The notes: generated from the sequence alone by a model not told the origin. A stretch of 64,000 nucleotides of DNA from Hufsiella ginkgonis (GCF_009834915.1 NZ_WVHS01000002.1:744001-808000); one strand, 5' to 3'; counted from the first letter of the stretch, positions 25,344 through 35,441 are shown. A program made the numbers and translations.

Positions 25344-26218
25344 ACAAACCGGGCCAGCGCCGCTTTTACCTGCCCGAGATACCCCGTACCAAAGAGGTTG
25401 AGGTGGATAAGCAACGGGTAAAGATTCCATAACGGGATACGCGATTGCCAGCCGGCGGCGAGCGGAAATAACTCGATATAAGACGCATAGAAAGCCTCGG
25501 TAAATCCGCCGAACAGCCTGGTCATTGCAAGGTCCGTTTCACGGTGCGACCACGCGACCGCCGGATCGATGAGCACGGGCTTCCCGCCGTCGGCGATGAG
25601 GTAATTACCTCCCCAAAAATCGCCATGCACCAGCGCCGGCTTTTCATGCGGGTACAACCCGTGAAAGGCGGTGCAAAGCTGCCCGAACCGTTTCACCAGC
25701 GAACTATCCAGCAGCCGCTGATCTGCCGCCAGCTTTACCTGCGGGAGCAGCCGGCAGGTCACAAAAAAGTCGGTGAACGAGCTGCCCTGGTCATTTCGCT
25801 GCGCCAGCGAACCCATGTAATTGTGGTGATCGAGGCCAAATTGTATACCCGCATGCCCGTGCAGCGCGGCAAGTTCCCGGCCAAGCGCGGCCTGCGACAG
25901 GTGGTTACCGGCACCGGGAGCGATCCATTCCATCAGCAGGAACTGCCGGGTGCTGAAACTGCCGGAAGTTACCACCGCAGGTACAGGAGCGCCATACTTC
26001 CCAAGGAGCTCCAGCCCGCGTTTTTCGGCGTCGAACATCCCCGGAAACCGCTGGTGATCATTCACTTTCAGGAAGAACAACCTGCCGCCGCTCTTTAACT
26101 GGTAACAATTATTGATACTTCCGCCAGAAACTTCGCGCATCACCCGTAGCGGAATGCGCTCCTTATCGCCGGCTATGAGCGGCTCGATATGCTTTAACAA
26201 CAGGTCATCTGGGAACAT
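25340..26218 (-). CDS. Fructosamine/ketosamine-3-kinase family protein
   Basis: The 292-residue protein has the family pattern: VMREVSGGSINNCYQLKSGGRLFFLKVN (ATP-binding Lys), LLMEWI, LGRELAALHG...FGLDHHNYMGSLAQRN, the catalytic loop LVHGDFWGGNYLI and LIDPAVAWSHRETDLAMTRLFGG. These kinases phosphorylate sugar-lysine adducts and so start protein deglycation. The gene is divergent from lepA, with 41 bases between the start codons. Confidence 0.93.
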   Translation of the reverse strand: MFPDDLLLKHIEPLIAGDKERIPLRVMREVSGGSINNCYQLKSGGRLFFLKVNDHQRFPGMFDAEKRGLELLGKYGAPVPAVVTSGSFSTRQFLLMEWIAPGAGNHLSQAALGRELAALHGHAGIQFGLDHHNYMGSLAQRNDQGSSFTDFFVTCRLLPQVKLAADQRLLDSSLVKRFGQLCTAFHGLYPHEKPALVHGDFWGGNYLIADGGKPVLIDPAVAWSHRETDLAMTRLFGGFTEAFYASYIELFPLAAGWQSRIPLWNLYPLLIHLNLFGTGYLGQVKAALARFV

Positions 26219-26243
26219 CGTTCTAAAATTAGGGCTAAAAGCC

Positions 26244-26251
26244 TATCTTTG
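26244..26251 (+). promoter_or_regulatory. -7 box of lepA, very short leader
   Basis: TATCTTTG fits TAnnTTTG and ends 8 bases before the lepA ATG, so the transcript would begin at or next to the start codon. A good -33 TTG is not evident at 19-21 bases upstream. Confidence 0.5.
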
Positions 26252-26259
26252 CGCAACTG

Positions 26260-28047
26260 ATGAAGCATATTCGTAATTTCTGCATAATTGCACACATTGA
26301 CCACGGGAAGAGCACGCTCGCCGATCGCCTGCTGGAATACACGCAAACCATTTCCAAACGCGACGAAAAAGCGCAGCTGCTGGACGATATGGACCTGGAG
26401 CGCGAACGCGGTATCACCATAAAAAGTCATGCCATCCAGATGAACTATGAGCTCGACGGACAGAAATATGTCCTGAACCTCATCGATACGCCCGGGCACG
26501 TCGACTTTTCATACGAAGTATCCCGCTCGATCGCCGCATGCGAAGGCGCACTGCTTATCGTGGATGCTTCACAAGGCATACAGGCACAAACCATTTCCAA
26601 CTTATACCTGGCACTTGAACAGGACCTCGAGATCATTCCTGTACTCAATAAAATGGATCTTCCCGGGGCCATGCCCGAGGAAGTGAAAGACCAGATCGTA
26701 GAGCTGATCGGCTGTAAACGCGAAGAGATCATTCCCGCCTCCGGTAAATCGGGTATGGGCGTTTTTGATATCCTGCGCGCTATCGTAGAACGCGTTCCGG
26801 CGCCGGAAGGCGATCCCCGCGGCGAGCTCCAGGCATTGATCTTCGACTCCGTTTTTAACTCGTTCCGCGGCATCATCGCTTATTTTAAGGTGGTGAACGG
26901 CGAGATCCGCAAAAATGATAAAGTAAAGTTCATCGCCACCGGCAAAGAATACGGCGCCGATGAAGTGGGTATCCTAAAACTGAACCAGGAGCCCAGGGAT
27001 GTGATCAAAACGGGTGACGTGGGTTACATCATTTCAGGGATAAAGGAAGCGCGGGAAGTGAAGGTGGGCGATACCATTACCCATGTTGACCGCCCGAGCA
27101 CTACCGCTATACAGGGTTTTGAAGAGGTAAAACCGATGGTATTTGCCGGTATCTACCCGGTAGACACCGACGAATTCGAGGAATTGCGCGAAAGTATGCA
27201 CAAGCTGCAGCTAAACGACGCTTCTATCGTATTCGAGCCTGAATCTTCGGCAGCGCTTGGCTTCGGTTTCCGCTGCGGCTTCCTGGGGATGCTGCATATG
27301 GAAATTATCCAGGAACGCCTCGAACGCGAGTTCGACATGACGGTGATCACTACCGTGCCGAACGTATCCTATAAGGCCTATACCACCAAAGGCGATGAGA
27401 TCATCGTCAATAATCCTTCGGACCTGCCCGATCCCAATAAACTGGAGTTCGTGGAAGAACCGTTCATCAAAGCCAGCATCATTACCAAATCCGAGTTCGT
27501 GGGGCCGGTAATGTCGCTTTGTATCCAGAAACGAGGCGTTATCATAAACCAATCCTACCTCACTGCTGATCGGGTGGAGCTAACTTTCGAGCTGCCGATG
27601 GGCGAAATCGTATTCGACTTCTACGACAGGCTGAAGACGATCTCTAAAGGGTACGCTTCATTCGATTACCACCAGACAGGATATAAACAATCGGACCTGG
27701 TACGGCTCGACATCAGGCTGAACGGAGAACCCGTTGACGCCCTTTCCTCGCTGATCCACCGCAGCAACTCCTACGAATTCGGGAAAAAGATCTGCGAAAA
27801 GCTCCGGGAGCTGATCCCGCGCCAGCAGTTCGAGATCATCATCCAGGCTTCGATCGGCGCTAAGATCATCGCCCGCGAAAGCGTACGCGCGCTCCGCAAA
27901 GACGTGACGGCAAAATGTTATGGCGGCGACATCTCGCGTAAGCGGAAACTGCTGGAAAAGCAGAAAAAAGGCAAGAAACGCATGCGGTCCGTGGGCAATG
28001 TAGAAATCCCGCAATCGGCGTTTATGGCGGTGCTGAAACTGGATTAA
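26260..28047 (+). CDS. lepA: Elongation factor 4 (LepA), back-translocating GTPase
   Basis: The 595-residue protein has the standard LepA length and order: G1 AHIDHGKST (about 11-19), G2/G3 around RERGITIK and [13 protein letters not shown]4 NKMD, then EF-G-like domains and the LepA-specific C-terminal domain ([53 protein letters not shown]). It promotes correct ribosome movement and biogenesis under stress. The start ATG is fixed by the family ([18 protein letters not shown]). Confidence 0.98.
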   Translation: MKHIRNFCIIAHIDHGKSTLADRLLEYTQTISKRDEKAQLLDDMDLERERGITIKSHAIQMNYELDGQKYVLNLIDTPGHVDFSYEVSRSIAACEGALLIVDASQGIQAQTISNLYLALEQDLEIIPVLNKMDLPGAMPEEVKDQIVELIGCKREEIIPASGKSGMGVFDILRAIVERVPAPEGDPRGELQALIFDSVFNSFRGIIAYFKVVNGEIRKNDKVKFIATGKEYGADEVGILKLNQEPRDVIKTGDVGYIISGIKEAREVKVGDTITHVDRPSTTAIQGFEEVKPMVFAGIYPVDTDEFEELRESMHKLQLNDASIVFEPESSAALGFGFRCGFLGMLHMEIIQERLEREFDMTVITTVPNVSYKAYTTKGDEIIVNNPSDLPDPNKLEFVEEPFIKASIITKSEFVGPVMSLCIQKRGVIINQSYLTADRVELTFELPMGEIVFDFYDRLKTISKGYASFDYHQTGYKQSDLVRLDIRLNGEPVDALSSLIHRSNSYEFGKKICEKLRELIPRQQFEIIIQASIGAKIIARESVRALRKDVTAKCYGGDISRKRKLLEKQKKGKKRMRSVGNVEIPQSAFMAVLKLD

Positions 28048-28148
28048 ACGCCGGACGTTTTACGTGCCTAAACAGCCGTTAAACGTGGTCTATATTGTTA
28101 CGCGAATTAAACGTAGAACGTTAAACGTCTCACGTCCAACTCAAACAA
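28048..28148. repeat. ACGT-word intergenic tract between lepA and folD
   Basis: This stretch repeats short words such as ACGTTTTACG, TTAAACGT and AACGTTAAACG. Its ends (GGACGTTTTACGT and ACGTCTCACGTCC) are roughly inverted. Similar tracts occur at 20980-21070 and 51970-52080. No gene is present. Confidence 0.5.
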
Positions 28149-29033
28149 ATGTTACTCGACGGAAAATACGTATCAGAAAAGCTCAAAGAAGAAATAACCG
28201 CCGAAGCGGCGGCGGTGTTGGCAACAACCGGCCGTCAGCCTCACCTGGCGGCGATCCTGGTGGGTCACGATGGCGGAAGCGAAACCTATGTGGCCAGCAA
28301 GATGAAGAATTGCGAGAAAGTCGGCTTCAAGTCCACGCTGGTGCGCTACGATGAATCGGTGTCTGAAACCGAGCTCCTTGCCAAGATCGAAGAAATTAAC
28401 CGGGACCCTTATGTAGACGGCCTGATCGTCCAGCTGCCGCTGCCTAAGCACATCGATCCCGAAAAGGTAACCGCCACCATCGATCACCACAAGGACGTGG
28501 ACGGCTTTCACCCGGTGAACCTCGGCCGCATGATGCGCAATCTCCCCTGCTTTATCCCGGCGACACCTTACGGGATCTTGTTGCTGCTGGAAGAATATAA
28601 GATCGAAACCTCCGGTAAACATTGCGTGGTAGTCGGCAGAAGTAATATCGTGGGAAGTCCCATGAGCATCCTGATGGCCCGTAATGCCTACCCCGGTAAC
28701 TGCACCGTAACCCTCACCCATAGCCGTACCAAAAACCTGGACGACGTGGTGCGTTCAGCCGATATCATCATTGCTGCGATCGGGAAAAAGAACTTCATCA
28801 CGGCCGGCATGGTAAAAGAAGGCGCCGTAGTGATCGATGTAGGCATTAACCGCGAGACTTCGGCAGCCACCAAATCGGGCTACAAATTATATGGAGACGT
28901 GGATTTTGAGGCCGTAGCGCCAAAATGTGCATACATTACCCCGGTACCGGGCGGCGTGGGGCTCATGACCATCATCGGGCTGCTAAAAAACACCCTTGCA
29001 TCCGCAAAAAAAGAAATCTACGGGAACGACTAA
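28149..29033 (+). CDS. folD: Methylenetetrahydrofolate dehydrogenase/cyclohydrolase (FolD)
   Basis: The 294-residue protein has the FolD motifs: [16 protein letters not shown] (the Tyr-x3-Lys catalytic pattern), [46 protein letters not shown] and the end [20 protein letters not shown]. It interconverts 5,10-methylene- and 10-formyl-tetrahydrofolate with NAD(P). Its TAA overlaps the next gene's ATG by one base (TAATG). Confidence 0.97.
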   Translation: MLLDGKYVSEKLKEEITAEAAAVLATTGRQPHLAAILVGHDGGSETYVASKMKNCEKVGFKSTLVRYDESVSETELLAKIEEINRDPYVDGLIVQLPLPKHIDPEKVTATIDHHKDVDGFHPVNLGRMMRNLPCFIPATPYGILLLLEEYKIETSGKHCVVVGRSNIVGSPMSILMARNAYPGNCTVTLTHSRTKNLDDVVRSADIIIAAIGKKNFITAGMVKEGAVVIDVGINRETSAATKSGYKLYGDVDFEAVAPKCAYITPVPGGVGLMTIIGLLKNTLASAKKEIYGND

Positions 29034-29878
29034 TGATACACATCGGCACCTATAATCACCTTCGCGTTAAGAAAAGTACGGCAGAGGGCCTGGTCCTTAC
29101 CGACGGTGAGCAGGATGTATTGCTGCCGAAGCCGCAGGTACCCAACGACGTGCAGGTTGGCGACGATGTTTTCTATTATGTGTACCACCACAAAGACGGC
29201 CGGCTGGTAGCTACCAGTAAACGCCCGTATGCCTGTACCGGCGATTTCGCGTATCTGAAAGTGGTCGACACCACAGACAACGGCGCATTCCTTGACCTCG
29301 GTATCGACAAAGACCTCTTTATTTCTTCTAAACAGCGGCTGCCGCTAGAGGCAGGGAAAAGTTACGTGGTATATGTGTACCTCGACGAGCAGGATGGAAA
29401 GCTGGTTGCCACCACCTGGCTCGACGAACACCTCGATACCGACCTGCAGGACCTGGAAGAAGGCGAAGAAGTGAGCCTGCTCATCACCGATATCAGCGAC
29501 CTGGGTTACAGCGCCATCATCAACAACCGTTATCCTGGCCTGCTCTACCGCGACGAAGTGTACGAAAACCTGCAGATCGGCCAGTCATGTACCGGCTACA
29601 TCAAAAAGATACGACAGGAAGACGGTAAGATCGACCTGAGTATGCGCCAGGTGGGATTCGATTTCATACTTGAGTCTAAAGATTTCATACTCAATATGAT
29701 AAAAGCAAACGGCGGGGTGCTCGACCTTGGTGACAAAAGCGACCCGGCAGAAATCCGCTACCGGCTTAAAATGAGCAAGAAATCCTTTAAACAGGCGATC
29801 GGCATGTTGTACAAGGAGCGGCTCATTACCCTCTCCGACCATGAATTGAAATTGGTGCACGGCGATAATAAGGAGTGA
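29033..29878 (+). CDS. CvfB-like S1-domain RNA-binding protein
   Basis: The start is the ATG overlapping the folD stop ([33 protein letters not shown]); the longer frame upstream lies inside folD. The 281-residue protein matches the CvfB plan: several S1-like OB folds (DFAYLKVVDTTDNGAFLDLGIDKDLFISSKQ and YLDEQDGKLVATTWLDEHL and GQSCTGYIKKIRQEDGKIDLSMRQVG) and a C-terminal winged helix (EIRYRLKMSKKSFKQAIGMLYKERLITLSDHELKLV). Family members bind RNA and influence virulence gene expression in Gram-positives. The role here is unknown. Confidence 0.9.
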   Translation: MIHIGTYNHLRVKKSTAEGLVLTDGEQDVLLPKPQVPNDVQVGDDVFYYVYHHKDGRLVATSKRPYACTGDFAYLKVVDTTDNGAFLDLGIDKDLFISSKQRLPLEAGKSYVVYVYLDEQDGKLVATTWLDEHLDTDLQDLEEGEEVSLLITDISDLGYSAIINNRYPGLLYRDEVYENLQIGQSCTGYIKKIRQEDGKIDLSMRQVGFDFILESKDFILNMIKANGGVLDLGDKSDPAEIRYRLKMSKKSFKQAIGMLYKERLITLSDHELKLVHGDNKE

Positions 29879-29891
29879 TACGTTAAGCCGA

Positions 29892-30239
29892 TCATTTCCC
29901 GAAAAAACGTTCCCACAAACTCTTTTTCACCTCGAAACCCACGTAGATACCATCCGCACGCGCCTCCACGGGGTATACATCGATGTAATCGCCCTGCAAC
30001 GGGTTTCCGCGGCCTGTAACCAGGTCATATTCATACCGGTGATGCGGGCAGATCAGCTTACCGGACTTGCACCAGCCCCGTGACAGATCGGCGCCGGCAT
30101 GCGGACAATAAGATTGCGTAGCGAAGTACTTTCCATCGCCGAACACCAGCGCCAGCTTTTTGCCGTCGGCGAGCACAGGTTTCACAAAATCTTCGGCCCC
30201 GGTTATCGGCGGGGAAACTTTGATCCAGTTCCGTTCCAT
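29892..30239 (-). CDS. Rieske [2Fe-2S] ferredoxin-like protein
   Basis: The chosen ATG at 30239 gives MERNWIKVSPPITGAEDFVK; 31 further upstream residues are not family-like. The 115-residue protein is a single Rieske domain with both cluster motifs: Cys45-x-His47 (YCPHAGADLS) and Cys64-x2-His67 (LICPHHRYEYD). Such small Rieske proteins pass electrons to oxygenases or reductases. No oxygenase is next to it. It is divergent from queE. Confidence 0.9.
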   Translation of the reverse strand: MERNWIKVSPPITGAEDFVKPVLADGKKLALVFGDGKYFATQSYCPHAGADLSRGWCKSGKLICPHHRYEYDLVTGRGNPLQGDYIDVYPVEARADGIYVGFEVKKSLWERFFGK

Positions 30240-30308
30240 TAAAACTTCATCTGCATGTAATATAACAGGGGAAGATAGTAAATACCCGCGTTTTCGGGCA
30301 GTGTTTCG

Positions 30309-30316
30309 TACTTTTG
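30309..30316 (+). promoter_or_regulatory. -7 box of queE, very short leader
   Basis: TACTTTTG fits TAnnTTTG and ends 7 bases before the queE ATG. The transcript would have almost no leader. No clear -33 TTG is seen at the standard distance. Confidence 0.5.
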
Positions 30317-30323
30317 CGGGCTT

Positions 30324-30947
30324 ATGGCGCACCAGGTACCAGACGACGGAACATTATTGCCCCTGATGGAAGAGTTTTACACCATCCAGGGCGAAGGATA
30401 CAATACAGGCAAGGCGGCTTATTTTATACGCCTTGGCGGATGTGATGTGGGCTGCCACTGGTGCGATGTGAAGGAAAGCTGGGATGCCGGGCTGCACCCG
30501 CTTACCGCCGCCGACCAGATCGTTGAAAATGCGGCGAAATATCCCGGGAAGGCCGTAGTGATTACAGGCGGCGAACCGCTCATTTATAACCTCGATTACC
30601 TTACCGCCAAGCTGAGAGCGCGCGGGATAAAAACATTTATTGAAACATCGGGCGCTTACCCGCTTTCGGGCCATTGGGACTGGATCTGCCTGTCGCCCAA
30701 GAAATTTAAGGCGCCGGTAAAATCCATCGCGGCAGCCGCTCACGAGCTGAAAGTGATCGTGTTCAACCAAAGCGACTTTAAATGGGGCGAAGAACATGCA
30801 CGGCTGGTTTCGCCGGGGTGCAAGCGTTACTTCCAACCAGAATGGTCTAAACACCAATTGGTTACGCCCTTAATTGTGGATTACGTAATGCAGAATCCAC
30901 AATGGGAAATTTCGCTGCAAACGCATAAATATCTCAATATCCCGTAA
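30324..30947 (+). CDS. queE: 7-carboxy-7-deazaguanine synthase (QueE)
   Basis: The 207-residue radical-SAM protein has EEFYTIQGEGYNTGKAAYFIRLGGCDVGCHWCD, with the Cys40-x3-Cys44-x2-Cys47 cluster motif, and ITGGEPL. Both are the QueE hallmarks. It makes 7-carboxy-7-deazaguanine in the queuosine/7-deazapurine pathway. The other queuosine genes are not in the window. The gene begins only a few bases after its -7 box. Confidence 0.95.
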   Translation: MAHQVPDDGTLLPLMEEFYTIQGEGYNTGKAAYFIRLGGCDVGCHWCDVKESWDAGLHPLTAADQIVENAAKYPGKAVVITGGEPLIYNLDYLTAKLRARGIKTFIETSGAYPLSGHWDWICLSPKKFKAPVKSIAAAAHELKVIVFNQSDFKWGEEHARLVSPGCKRYFQPEWSKHQLVTPLIVDYVMQNPQWEISLQTHKYLNIP

Positions 30948-31000
30948 ACCATCCGGCGTTTTTATACGTTTAAACAGGTAAATCCTCAACACAAATCCAC

Positions 31001-31783
31001 ATGAAACTTTCGTCGTTAATCCTTCCATTAATTGTTCTCCTGGCTATGCCTGCCGCAGTTTTCGCCCAGGGAAAGAATGTTGTTTACAAAGACGGTACCA
31101 CCGGGCTGACCGGCTATTTTGTAAAAGCGAACATCGCTAAACCCGGCGCTCCCGGGGTGGTGATCCTGCATCAATGGCTTGGCCTCACCGATCACGAGAA
31201 AGAATCTGCCCGTAAACTGAGCCTGCTCGGCTACAACGCGTTTGCCGCCGATGCGTACGGAACGAATGCACGTCCTAAGGACATGAAAGAAGCCGGTGAG
31301 AAAGCCGGATATTACAAAACGAACTGGCAGATCTACCAGGGCCGGATCAAAGCCGCGATCACCGAACTGGTTAAGCTGGGCGCTGATCCCAACCGCATCG
31401 CCGTGATCGGTTATTGCTTTGGCGGCACCGGCGCCATTGAGGCGGCACGTGCCAACTTTCCCGTAAAGGGCGTGGTATCTTTCCATGGCGGGCTTGCTAA
31501 AGATGAAAAACGCCCGGCAGATGCCATCAAACCGAAAGTACTGGTGTTGCACGGGGCCGACGACCCTTATGAACCGGAAGCAGAGATCAAAAAATTCCAG
31601 CAGGAAATGCGCGACACCAAAGCGGTATGGCAAATGAACTATTACGCCAACGCGGTGCACTCATTTACCCAGAAAGAGGCCGGGAACGACAACTCCAAAG
31701 GCGCCGCTTACAACGAGCTGGCAGCAAAGCGTTCCTGGCAGGATATGAAACTGTTCCTGGCTGAAATATTTGCTAAGCAATAA
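31001..31783 (+). CDS. Exported dienelactone hydrolase family protein
   Basis: The 260-residue protein has a signal peptide (MKLSSLILPLIVLLAMPAAVFAQ) and the dienelactone-hydrolase alpha/beta fold: VVILHQWLGLTDHEKESARKLSLLGYNAFAADAYG, the nucleophile Cys139 (GYCFGGTGA), an acid near Asp187 (LHGADDPY) and His220 (ANAVHSFTQ). The Cys nucleophile is the family hallmark. The natural substrate of this exported group is not known. Confidence 0.92.
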   Translation: MKLSSLILPLIVLLAMPAAVFAQGKNVVYKDGTTGLTGYFVKANIAKPGAPGVVILHQWLGLTDHEKESARKLSLLGYNAFAADAYGTNARPKDMKEAGEKAGYYKTNWQIYQGRIKAAITELVKLGADPNRIAVIGYCFGGTGAIEAARANFPVKGVVSFHGGLAKDEKRPADAIKPKVLVLHGADDPYEPEAEIKKFQQEMRDTKAVWQMNYYANAVHSFTQKEAGNDNSKGAAYNELAAKRSWQDMKLFLAEIFAKQ

Positions 31784-31867
31784 TTACCCCAGGCATTTTA
31801 CGTTTAGATCTTACGCCGGCGCCTGCTGCAGGTCCTGCCGCGCAGCTGACTTGATAATATCTCGAAA

Positions 31868-33787
31868 ATGATGTCCCGTTTCAGCCTGTCCCTGGCGCTT
31901 TTCTTCCTGTTATGTGGTCACATGCAAATAGGATATGCCCAGCTTCAAGCAAATTCACCGAACAAGGAGGCACAGCAGGCGTATGAACAGGCCGGCAGGA
32001 TGATCGCTATCAAATCATATGGACAAGCCGCCGAACTCCTGGGTAAAGCGGTGAAACTCGATCCGCGTTTCGCAAAAGCCTGGCAACAAATGGGCGACCT
32101 TGCGAGGATCCGCCAGGACTATACCTCCGCGAAAGAGAACTACCGGAAAGTGCTTGCCATCGACCCGGAGTTTTACCGGGGTACTTACCTGGGCCTGGCA
32201 GAAAGCGAGCTTAACACCGCCGACTATACATCCGCCCTGCAGCATCTCCGTAAATATGAAAGCTACCCTGACATCCTGGAGGCTACCCGTAAGCTTATTG
32301 CAAAATACATCGGCGATGCGGAATTCAGCCTTAAGGCGGTGAGCGACCCGGTGCCGTTTAAACCCGTACGGCTTAACGACGGCGTAAATACTAACGACCA
32401 TGAGTATTTCCCGGTGCTAACCGCGGATGGCGAAACGCTCATTTTCACCCGTCGCATTGGCCAGAACGAAGACTTTTATAAAAGCAACCTCATCGACGGA
32501 AAATGGACTACCGCTTCCCCGCTCAGTTCTGCCATTAACACGCCACAGTTTAACGAGGGCGCTCAATGTATTTCCCCGGACGGGTTGTACCTGTTCTTTA
32601 CCGGCTGCAACCGGCCCGATGGCAAAGGACGCTGCGATATTTACCTCACCCGGAGAGAAGGAAAGGAATGGGCCAAACCATTTAACATCGGGCCGCCGGT
32701 AAATACGGACGGCTGGGAGTCGCAGCCCTCCATCAGCCCTGATGGGCGGACCCTTTATTTTGTGAGCAATCGTACCGGCGGCATTGGCGGCTACGACATC
32801 TGGAAAAGCAGCCTGGTGGAAGGCGGCGAATGGTCGCAACCGGTAAACCTCGGGCCAAAAGTGAACACGCCGTATGATGAACAGGCGCCGTTTATCCACG
32901 CAGACAACGAAACGCTCTATTTCTCTTCCAACGGGTGGCCCGGCCTTGGAAACAGGGACATATTCCTCTCCCGGAAAGATGCGCAGGGTAACTGGCAAAC
33001 TCCGCAAAATCTCGGTTATCCCATCAATACGGCCGGGGAAGAAACCGGGCTGACCATTAGCAGCGACGGGAAAACGGCATTCTTTTCTGCCACGAAGGCC
33101 GACGATTCGAAGGGAATGGACCTCTTTTCCTTCGGGCTTCCTGCCAAAATAGCGCCTAAACCTGTTACTTATGTAAAAGGCACCGTGGCCGACAAAAAAA
33201 CCGGCGAGCTCTTGTTTGCTACGCTCCGCATCACTGACGTAACCAGCGGCGAATTATTGTACGACGACACCTCAGATCCCGGAAGCGGCGAATTCCTGGC
33301 TACTTTGCCGGCAGGAAAAGTGATCGCGCTGGCGATCGAAAAAGAAGGATACTTGTTTTATTCCGCCAATTTTACGCTTACTACCCCCGCTTCTGTAGCC
33401 AGGCCGTTCCTGGTCAGGGCCCTTTTGGAAAAGATCGAAGTGGGAGGTATGGTGGTACTCAATAACGTGTTCTTTAATACCAATAAATATGAGTTGCTGC
33501 CAGAATCGCGCTCAGAACTGCAGGAACTGATTAAGCTGTTAACAGCCAACCCTTCCCTGGTGATCGAGATCAGCGGACATACCGATAACAAGGGCGACGA
33601 TAAATTAAACCAGGTACTTTCAGAAAACAGGGCTAAAGCGGTTTATGAGTTCCTGGTAGCCAATAAAATTGCAGCAAAAAGGCTTACGTTTAAAGGTTAC
33701 GGAGCCGGGAAGCCTATTGCAGACAATGCCACTGAAGAGGGGCGAAAAACGAACAGGAGGACGGAGTTCAGGGTTACCGCCAAATAG
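31868..33787 (+). CDS. OmpA-family protein with TPR, PD40 propeller and peptidoglycan-binding domain
   Basis: The 639-residue protein is exported (hydrophobic start ending CGHMQIGYAQ). It has TPR-like repeats (about 30-160), then a PD40-like propeller (about 170-400; repeated PSISPDGRTLYFVSNRTGGIGGYDIW and IHADNETLYFSSNGWPGLGNRDIFLS), a carboxypeptidase-regulatory-like linker (KGTVADKKTGELLFATLRITD) and an OmpA C-terminal domain (INNVFFNTNKYELLPESRSELQEL, ISGHTDNKGDDKLNQVLSENRAKAVYEFLV). It probably tethers the outer membrane to peptidoglycan. Proteins of this plan are common in Bacteroidota, some beside type IX secretion genes, but none are here. Confidence 0.92.
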   Translation: MMSRFSLSLALFFLLCGHMQIGYAQLQANSPNKEAQQAYEQAGRMIAIKSYGQAAELLGKAVKLDPRFAKAWQQMGDLARIRQDYTSAKENYRKVLAIDPEFYRGTYLGLAESELNTADYTSALQHLRKYESYPDILEATRKLIAKYIGDAEFSLKAVSDPVPFKPVRLNDGVNTNDHEYFPVLTADGETLIFTRRIGQNEDFYKSNLIDGKWTTASPLSSAINTPQFNEGAQCISPDGLYLFFTGCNRPDGKGRCDIYLTRREGKEWAKPFNIGPPVNTDGWESQPSISPDGRTLYFVSNRTGGIGGYDIWKSSLVEGGEWSQPVNLGPKVNTPYDEQAPFIHADNETLYFSSNGWPGLGNRDIFLSRKDAQGNWQTPQNLGYPINTAGEETGLTISSDGKTAFFSATKADDSKGMDLFSFGLPAKIAPKPVTYVKGTVADKKTGELLFATLRITDVTSGELLYDDTSDPGSGEFLATLPAGKVIALAIEKEGYLFYSANFTLTTPASVARPFLVRALLEKIEVGGMVVLNNVFFNTNKYELLPESRSELQELIKLLTANPSLVIEISGHTDNKGDDKLNQVLSENRAKAVYEFLVANKIAAKRLTFKGYGAGKPIADNATEEGRKTNRRTEFRVTAK

Positions 33788-33817
33788 GCGGATTTTTGCC
33801 TGATGCCGGGCCTATTT
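33782..33817. terminator. Possible bidirectional terminator after the OmpA gene
   Basis: AAATAGGC (33782-33789) and GCCTATTT (33810-33817) pair perfectly around a 20-base loop that itself contains short pairs. It lies where the ompA-like gene and the small membrane-protein gene converge. The T run is short, so confidence is moderate. Confidence 0.4.
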
Positions 33818-33822
33818 CGCAC

Positions 33823-34209
33823 TTATTTAGTTTTCATCTCCTCCTCCAGCACTTTGCTTTCCACATTTTCTTTTTTGATGCCTGTACGGAGAAACAGGAA
33901 TAAGCTCATATAAATATTGGCTATCCACATCAGCGCGAACTCGGCGATGAGGTATCCGCGCCAGCCGGTAAGCAGCAATTGGTAATCGGTGAGGGCGATA
34001 AAAAAAGCCGTTACGTAAAAACTAAAGCAATATTCGCAGGTAAATACGTAAAAGAATTTACGGATAAAAAGGGTCCTGCCCTTCTCGCTGCATTGTTTGC
34101 AATATTCCCGGGGCTCGTAAAAGATCTGCTCGTGCGTGACAGTCCAGGCCACACATGCAATCGGGATCGCCAATGTAAATAGCCAGGTTAGTTGCGTAGT
34201 ATAGTCCAT
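33823..34209 (-). CDS. Small membrane protein with CxxC pairs
   Basis: I start at the ATG at 34209 (MDYTTQLTWLFTLAIPIACVAWTVTHEQ), at a natural membrane helix; 17 more residues upstream are possible. The 128-residue protein has three or more membrane helices. Two Cys pairs, CKQC and CEYC, could bind zinc or form a disulfide. I do not recognise the family. It reads away from the MpaB-like gene. Confidence 0.6.
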   Translation of the reverse strand: MDYTTQLTWLFTLAIPIACVAWTVTHEQIFYEPREYCKQCSEKGRTLFIRKFFYVFTCEYCFSFYVTAFFIALTDYQLLLTGWRGYLIAEFALMWIANIYMSLFLFLRTGIKKENVESKVLEEEMKTK

Positions 34210-34293
34210 GGTCCGATAAAAAACAGCGTTGTAACGCCTGTTAAATACAATCGATACCAAGGGTTGTTTAAAATGATCTCAATTTGGCGCCGC

Positions 34294-35061
34294 CTACTGC
34301 CGGGCATAACGGTCGAGCGCGTTAATCTGCCGCTGGTAGTCCTGCGGAAGAATGGCCTCTTTCAACAGCTTGTCGAGTTTCACCTTGCGGGAGAATTTAT
34401 AGAGCAGGATAACCGGGGCGAGGAACGGGATCTCGCCCAGCGATAACAGTCGCCGCACCCGTGGCGGCGCCATCACTTGCTGGGCTTGCCGGAGCACCTG
34501 GTACCTGGCAAACCCGAGATGCTTTTTATATTGCCGGTAAAGGTCCTTTGAAAAATGACTGTACACCAGGTTCTGCTGCAAATGTCCGGCACGCATCACT
34601 ACCCAGGCTTCGTAATCGGCAGGCAGGCCCGTTAGGCCCATCCGGTGCCCCACACGGTAAAAAACCAGGAATATTTCCCGTTTTTCGGCGTCCGACAGCT
34701 TCCGCTCCAGCAGTTCGAACGAGCGGATCGAATAGTCGATGAGCATAAATAACACATCGCGATACGCCCAGTCGGGAATATTGCGCCCGCGGCTCGCTTC
34801 CACTCCACGATGAATGGCGGCGATCTTGTCGATAGACCGGATCGCCTCATCGTAGTCAGAGAAGATGATCATTCGCGCATATTCCACGGTAGAAAACAAC
34901 CGGCCCAGCGGATCCGCAGGCAGCTTCCCGGTATAGTAAAGCCAATCTACGGCCTTATTTACGGCAAATTCCGCGGATGCGCCGGCAAATATGAACAGGA
35001 TGGTATCTGCTTTGCCCCATACCTGGCGTACAATCGAGTTTTTATCAACAAATAAATTCAT
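34294..35061 (-). CDS. MpaB/rubber-oxygenase-like (DUF2236) protein
   Basis: The ATG at 35061 overlaps the stop of the upstream gene by one base (TGATG). The 255-residue protein fits the DUF2236 / latex-clearing-protein-like fold: VWGKADTILFIFAGASAEFAVNKAVDWLYYTGKLPADPLGRLFSTVEYARMIIFSD, RVGHRMGLTGLP and LVYSHFSKDLYRQYKKHLGFARYQVLRQAQ. Members of the fold bind heme and include oxygenases. The reaction here is unknown. Coupling to a DUF2809-like gene points to a shared role. Confidence 0.82.
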   Translation of the reverse strand: MNLFVDKNSIVRQVWGKADTILFIFAGASAEFAVNKAVDWLYYTGKLPADPLGRLFSTVEYARMIIFSDYDEAIRSIDKIAAIHRGVEASRGRNIPDWAYRDVLFMLIDYSIRSFELLERKLSDAEKREIFLVFYRVGHRMGLTGLPADYEAWVVMRAGHLQQNLVYSHFSKDLYRQYKKHLGFARYQVLRQAQQVMAPPRVRRLLSLGEIPFLAPVILLYKFSRKVKLDKLLKEAILPQDYQRQINALDRYARQ

Positions 35062-35441
35062 CACTTCCTCCTTCTATTTTCTACCAGCACCACGGTAAGG
35101 ATGCCTGCCGTATACGCAATTATGTCTGCCCACTGGAAAAAACTTCCCATTAGCAAATGTGCCCATTTGGAATTCTCGAGCCCCAGCACCCGGTTAAGAT
35201 GGATATACTGAAACCACTCCATCAGGTACGAGAACAACAGTGTCCCCAACGCCGTAACGTGAACCGGCATATTAAAAAAGCTTTTTATAAAACAATATAC
35301 CAGGATCACCACCAGGTAATCGCCAAAAACCGGGCGGATGAACGTGTCGTTCACAAAAGCAGCTATGTATACCTCACACAGGAACAACAGCACCGCTATG
35401 GCGAAATACCTTTTATTGAACGTAAGTTTTAAAATCGCCAT
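35061..35441 (-). CDS. DUF2809-like small membrane protein
   Basis: The 126-residue protein has four membrane helices and the DUF2809-like pattern (TFNKRYFAIAVLLFLCEVYIAAFVNDTFIRPVFGDYLVVILVYCFIKSFF and LLFSYLMEWFQYIHLNRVLGLENSKWAHLLMGSFFQWADIIAYTAGI). The family function is unknown. It precedes and is translationally coupled to the MpaB-like gene. Confidence 0.82.
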   Translation of the reverse strand: MAILKLTFNKRYFAIAVLLFLCEVYIAAFVNDTFIRPVFGDYLVVILVYCFIKSFFNMPVHVTALGTLLFSYLMEWFQYIHLNRVLGLENSKWAHLLMGSFFQWADIIAYTAGILTVVLVENRRRK